Shown piece by piece: positions 61,713-64,000 of a stretch of DNA of 64,000 nucleotides. Numbering within the stretch: position 1 is the first letter of the stretch; each line of letters begins with the position of its first letter. The notes under the pieces were generated by a model. The model saw nothing but the letters and a program-made list of their open reading frames with translations, did not search any database and was not told the origin of the DNA. A program made the translations under genes and the position numbers. Source of the stretch: an uncultured Dehalococcoidia bacterium (lineage in GTDB: Bacteria > Chloroflexota > Dehalococcoidia > Lucifugimonadales > JAAXIE01); the NCBI GenBank assembly GCA_951813255.1, contig OX638353.1, positions 1,488,001-1,552,000 on the forward strand, read 5' to 3'.

Positions 61713-61860
61713 GTTCTATCCCCGCCCACGCGGGGGAACCGGAGGCTATGGGTAGTCTGGACCCATCGAGGGTCTATAACCGCCCTCGCTGGGGAACCGG
61801 AGGCCATGGACCGCGGCGTGACGGTGCCTGCCGTCTATCCCCGCCCACGCGGGGGATCCC
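61713..61860 (+). CRISPR. Short degenerate CRISPR-like array (type I-E-like repeats)
   Basis: Three 29-base repeats begin at 61713, 61771 and 61832, of the form GTCTATCCCCGCCCACGC followed by GGGGGAACCG; the CCCCGC...GCGGGG dyad is the type I-E hallmark. The middle repeat differs from the first at about five positions, and the last has a diverged end. The spacers are 29 and 32 bases long and, unusually, both begin GAGGC[T/C]ATGG. No cas gene is in the window. It is most likely a remnant or orphan mini-array; a non-CRISPR tandem repeat is the alternative. Confidence 0.55.
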
Positions 61861-61899
61861 GCCTGTCCATGGCTGACCTGCTGGCCCGGGCAGGCCTAG

Positions 61900-63218
61900 C
61901 AGGCTGCGGAAGAATGGATTTCATTAGTTCGAAGAGGCTGGTATGGGCTGAGTTTGACGCTTTCGGTTGCTGGAAGGCGGTTTGGGCTCCCTGCCAAGGC
62001 CCATGAGGTGATCAGCAAGGGCTAGGAGGGCCCGTCAGACCTTACGGGCGCACTGCACCCAGGCCGGTCACACCGCCTGAGCGACCCGAGTCCTCTCACA
62101 CGCCACCAGATTCGCCATCCGCGCCAGGTTGTAGGCCGTGGCCACCGAGTACCCCGCCAAGCCCGTCCGCTCTACTCCCCGGTACCGTGTCCTCCGCAAT
62201 CCTCCCACCGTCTTCATCCACCCGAACACCTCCTCCACCCTCTTGCGCACCTTCTGGCTCGCCCTGTAGCCAGCGTGCCTCGTGGTGCGCCCGTCCATAG
62301 CCGAGTGCACTCGCCGGGCCACGTGAGGCGTCACCCCACGATTACGCATGACCCTGACACACTCCCAGGTGTCGTAGCCCCTTATCAGCTCCCAGCGTCC
62401 TGGGACGGTACCCCCGCTGCCTCGCATCGTCCAGCATCACGCTCCGCCCTACCCGTGGCCCTGCTAACCACGAAGTCCATCAGCAACCCGTTGCCGTTCT
62501 CCATCAACGCGTGGCCCATGAATGACAGTTTGGCCTCCCTACCCTTCCCTTTACGCATCAACCTGGCCTCAGGGTCCGTCCTGCTCTCGTGGGTCTCGTT
62601 CTTCAACCCCTGCCCACGGAAGTCCACCCACGGGTTGCCAAGGTCGTCGCCGGGCGGTGGCTCCTGATCTTCACGCCGTCGGAAGCTCTTGATACTGGCC
62701 ACTGCCTCTATCAGCATCCCGTCCACGCTGAAGTGCTCGTCCGACAGGAGCCCACGGCGGTCCGCTTCCCATACCACCTCGTCGAACAGCCCCTGGCCTA
62801 CACGGTGTTCCAGCAAACGTTTACGGTTCTTGGTGAACACCGTGGGGTCGAAGCTGCGCTCCATCAGGTTCATGTCCAGGAACCAGCGAAAGAGGAGATT
62901 GTATTCCAACTCCTCGCAGAAGGCCCTCTCACTGCGTACCGAGTAGAGGGAGATGAGAAGGGAGGCCTTCAGCAGTCGCTCCGGTGGCACCGATGCCCGG
63001 CCCACCCTGGAGTACATCCGGTCGAACTCAGGTAAGAGACGTCCCAGCGCCTCGTCGGACACTTTCTTGGTGGTGCGTAGAGGATGGTCCTTGGGGACTC
63101 GCTCCTCGATGTCCACGTGGGCCAGCATCACTTCCTGTCCCTCATGCCTGCCGCGCATCCCGCACCTCCCCTACGTCTCCCTGGCATCCTAACTCACAAA
63201 ACTCTTTCTCCGCACCCT
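61900..63218 (-). mobile_element. IS5-family-like insertion sequence, inactive
   Basis: The element is bounded by imperfect terminal inverted repeats CAGGCTGCGGAAGAA (left) and CAGGGTGCGGAGAAA (right, complemented) and flanked on both sides by CTAG (61896-61899, 63219-63222), a target duplication of the YTAR type used by IS5 elements. Length is about 1.32 kb. The single transposase on the minus strand is broken by two frameshifts, so the copy cannot move by itself. Confidence 0.82.
62068..63158 (-). pseudogene. Transposase pseudogene (IS5-type), two frameshifts
   Basis: The N-terminal part (62385-63158) encodes VPKDHPLRTTKKVSDEALGR, then SVRSERAFCEELEYNLLFRW, and DDE-region segments through FMGHALMENGNGLLMDFVVS. 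The C-terminal part (62068-62427) encodes YDTWECVRVMRN...VEEVFGWMKTVGG with the last catalytic Glu region. Between them the correct protein requires a shift near 62445 (giving VMLDDARQRGYRPRTLGADK) and another near 62375. Neither site is a convincing programmed slippery sequence, and two shifts point to decay. Confidence 0.85.
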
Positions 63219-63383
63219 GCTAGGATTTTGACCTGCAACTCCAGCCACAGAATCACAGTGTGGGAGTCTTTCACGGTTCCGCTGGTGTCTTATGGCATGT
63301 TCGGTAAATGCCATCCTGGTTTCCCGACAGCAACAAAATATTCCGCTACTCGTGGTCGGTAGAATTGTACGATACTACGTGGG

Positions 63384-63420
63384 AGAGGTTCGAGTCCTCT
63401 TAAGTCGGCCTGACTTGACG
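63384..63420 (+). other. Two adjacent small hairpins, first like a tRNA T-arm
   Basis: AGAGG-TTCGAGT-CCTCT (63384-63400) is a perfect 5-base stem with a loop matching the tRNA TTCRANY consensus. AAGTC-GGCCT-GACTT follows at once. No acceptor stem or anticodon arm fits around them, so this is not a tRNA gene. It may be a tRNA remnant or a terminator-like structure downstream of the SDR gene. The rest of 63224-63498 holds nothing I can support. Confidence 0.35.
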
Positions 63421-63498
63421 GTAGGCAGTACCGTTCTTGAATTGGTGACGGCCTTTTAGCTCGTCACAGATGAGGAGTTCGAAACCGGTCAGGTGGAC

Positions 63499-64000
63499 CT
63501 AGGCGGGTAAATCCGGACCCCACCACGGCAAACTTGTACCGGTGTCGTTTAGCACTACCTCACCAGTGATAGTTCCTGATAACTCCGGACATGCCAAGAA
63601 CAGGTAGGTCCCGGACAAGTCATCGGGCCCGAGTGCTATCCGGAGGGGAGAGCTCGACCGCATCTTCTCTGCGAGAGCCGGATCCTCCCAATGAGATGCG
63701 CGGTGTTGGTCCAGGGTGGCCAGCCCGCGCAGATTTGTGACAACGCCCCCTGGCGCCACCCCATTTACTCTAATTCTGGGGGCCAACTCCACCGCCAACT
63801 GTCGGATCATTCCCAACACGGCATGCTTCGACGCGGTGTAGAGCACCCCACCGCCACCCGAGTTCAGACTGGCGACAGAGGCGGTGAGGACCATGCAGCC
63901 TCCACTCTTTTCCAGTTCCCCAACAGATGCTTTGGCTCCTAGAAGAAGGCCTTTAACATTAATCGAGAACTGCTCATCAAAGGCTTCGCTCAGCTTCTCT
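63499..64000 (-). CDS. SDR dehydrogenase, cis-dihydrodiol dehydrogenase (BphB/HcaB)-like, 5' end cut by window edge
   Basis: The visible 166 residues read AFDEQFSINVKGLLLGAKAS, SVASLNSGGGGVLYTASKHA (with the catalytic YxxxK), ELAPRIRVNGVAPGGVVTNLRG and a C-terminal SGTYLFLACPELSGTITGEV. This combination, especially GGGGxLYTASKHAV and VAPGG...LRG, is typical of cis-2,3-dihydrodiol dehydrogenases of aromatic degradation, which oxidise ring-dioxygenase products to catechols with NAD+. The N-terminal cofactor motif lies outside the window. It fits the HpaB-like and FAH genes as part of an aromatic catabolic repertoire. Confidence 0.85.
   Translation of the reverse strand, partial: EKLSEAFDEQFSINVKGLLLGAKASVGELEKSGGCMVLTASVASLNSGGGGVLYTASKHAVLGMIRQLAVELAPRIRVNGVAPGGVVTNLRGLATLDQHRASHWEDPALAEKMRSSSPLRIALGPDDLSGTYLFLACPELSGTITGEVVLNDTGTSLPWWGPDLPA

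Larger units (their letters stand above)
60268..61894. other. Decayed accessory region downstream of the integrase
   Basis: About 1.6 kb without an intact gene. I can support remnants of a phage-type protein (60441-60668) and of an Ig-like surface protein (60761-61083), one tiny possible ORF (61183-61260), and a short CRISPR-like array (61713-61860). A single box-like TTTTTGTAGCTATGA at about 61060 recalls islands A and B. Between 61270 and 61500 the minus strand has a short coding-like stretch (VEPSPWTACGICITKTGKQT) that I cannot place. Confidence 0.6.

Noticed and set aside
62370..62450. Programmed ribosomal frameshifting in the IS transposase
   Set aside because: Two separate shifts are needed and no A6G-type slippery heptamer is present, so decay is the simpler explanation.
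63330..63410. Complete tRNA gene around the T-arm-like hairpin
   Set aside because: No acceptor stem, D-arm or anticodon arm can be formed upstream, and no matching 5' strand exists.

Overview
The window is a high-GC bacterial chromosome segment. A split Alternative Complex III operon, two luciferase-like (probably F420-dependent) oxidoreductases, a PPOX-type F420/flavin protein, four family III CoA-transferases, fumarylacetoacetase-fold hydrolases and HpaB- and TPP-type enzymes together resemble uncultured Chloroflexota of the Dehalococcoidia/SAR202 type. That placement is inferred from gene content, not from a marker phylogeny. GTG and TTG starts are common, and most genes have a clear Shine-Dalgarno (SD) sequence.

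Layout. 1-3943 (minus): luciferase-like oxidoreductase, PPOX protein and a pair of CaiB-type CoA-transferases. 4036-7326 (minus): amidase, acetamidase/formamidase and an atypical class I glutamine amidotransferase, divergent from a plus-strand array of five paralogous small cupins (7456-9432). 9480-15486: an orphan gene with a HEPN-like tail, a second luciferase-like enzyme, a TPP enzyme, a DUF2442 protein and two FAH-family hydrolases. 15487-16247: a gene-free island of short repeated boxes. 16248-20319 (plus): a second CaiB pair, enoyl-CoA hydratase and an SDR, forming a likely acyl-CoA catabolic operon. 20412-21645: a promoter and two small membrane proteins. 21656-23256 (minus): ROK sugar kinase and a TlpA-like thioredoxin.

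23253-35906 (minus) is the respiratory core: pentaheme cytochrome (ActA), molybdopterin-like ActB1, a separate iron-sulphur ActB2, two NrfD membrane subunits, ActD and a diheme ActE. Cytochrome c maturation genes (CcmH, CcmF, CcmI-like) and the TlpA-like thioredoxin follow. The operon would pass quinol electrons to periplasmic cytochrome c and help build its own hemoproteins. 36214-42121 holds a tiny Tat-signal protein, MutL, a HAD protein, a YciI protein, a probable selenocysteine-containing ArsC/Spx-family protein (in-frame UGA plus a SECIS-like hairpin) and MutS. 42980-48849 encodes a NuoE/NuoF/NuoG-FdhA-like module with a ferredoxin-NADP-reductase-like protein.

49160-57976 is more accessory: a Pro/Thr-rich anchored protein with an in-frame TGA, a second box-repeat island, an HpaB-like hydroxylase, an orphan gene, a second TPP enzyme and a large lipoprotein with an HExxH motif. 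58060-63223 is a mobile region: a VapBC-type toxin-antitoxin pair with a palindromic operator, tRNA-Leu(CAA), a P4-type integrase just downstream of it, decayed phage and surface-protein fragments, a short degenerate CRISPR-like array, and an inactivated IS5-type element with terminal inverted repeats and CTAG target duplications. The window ends inside a cis-dihydrodiol-dehydrogenase-like SDR.

The signals most worth following are the ArsC/Spx selenoprotein, the two CAG[A/C]TACGAA box islands, the five-cupin array beside amide hydrolases, and several enzymes lacking canonical catalytic residues.
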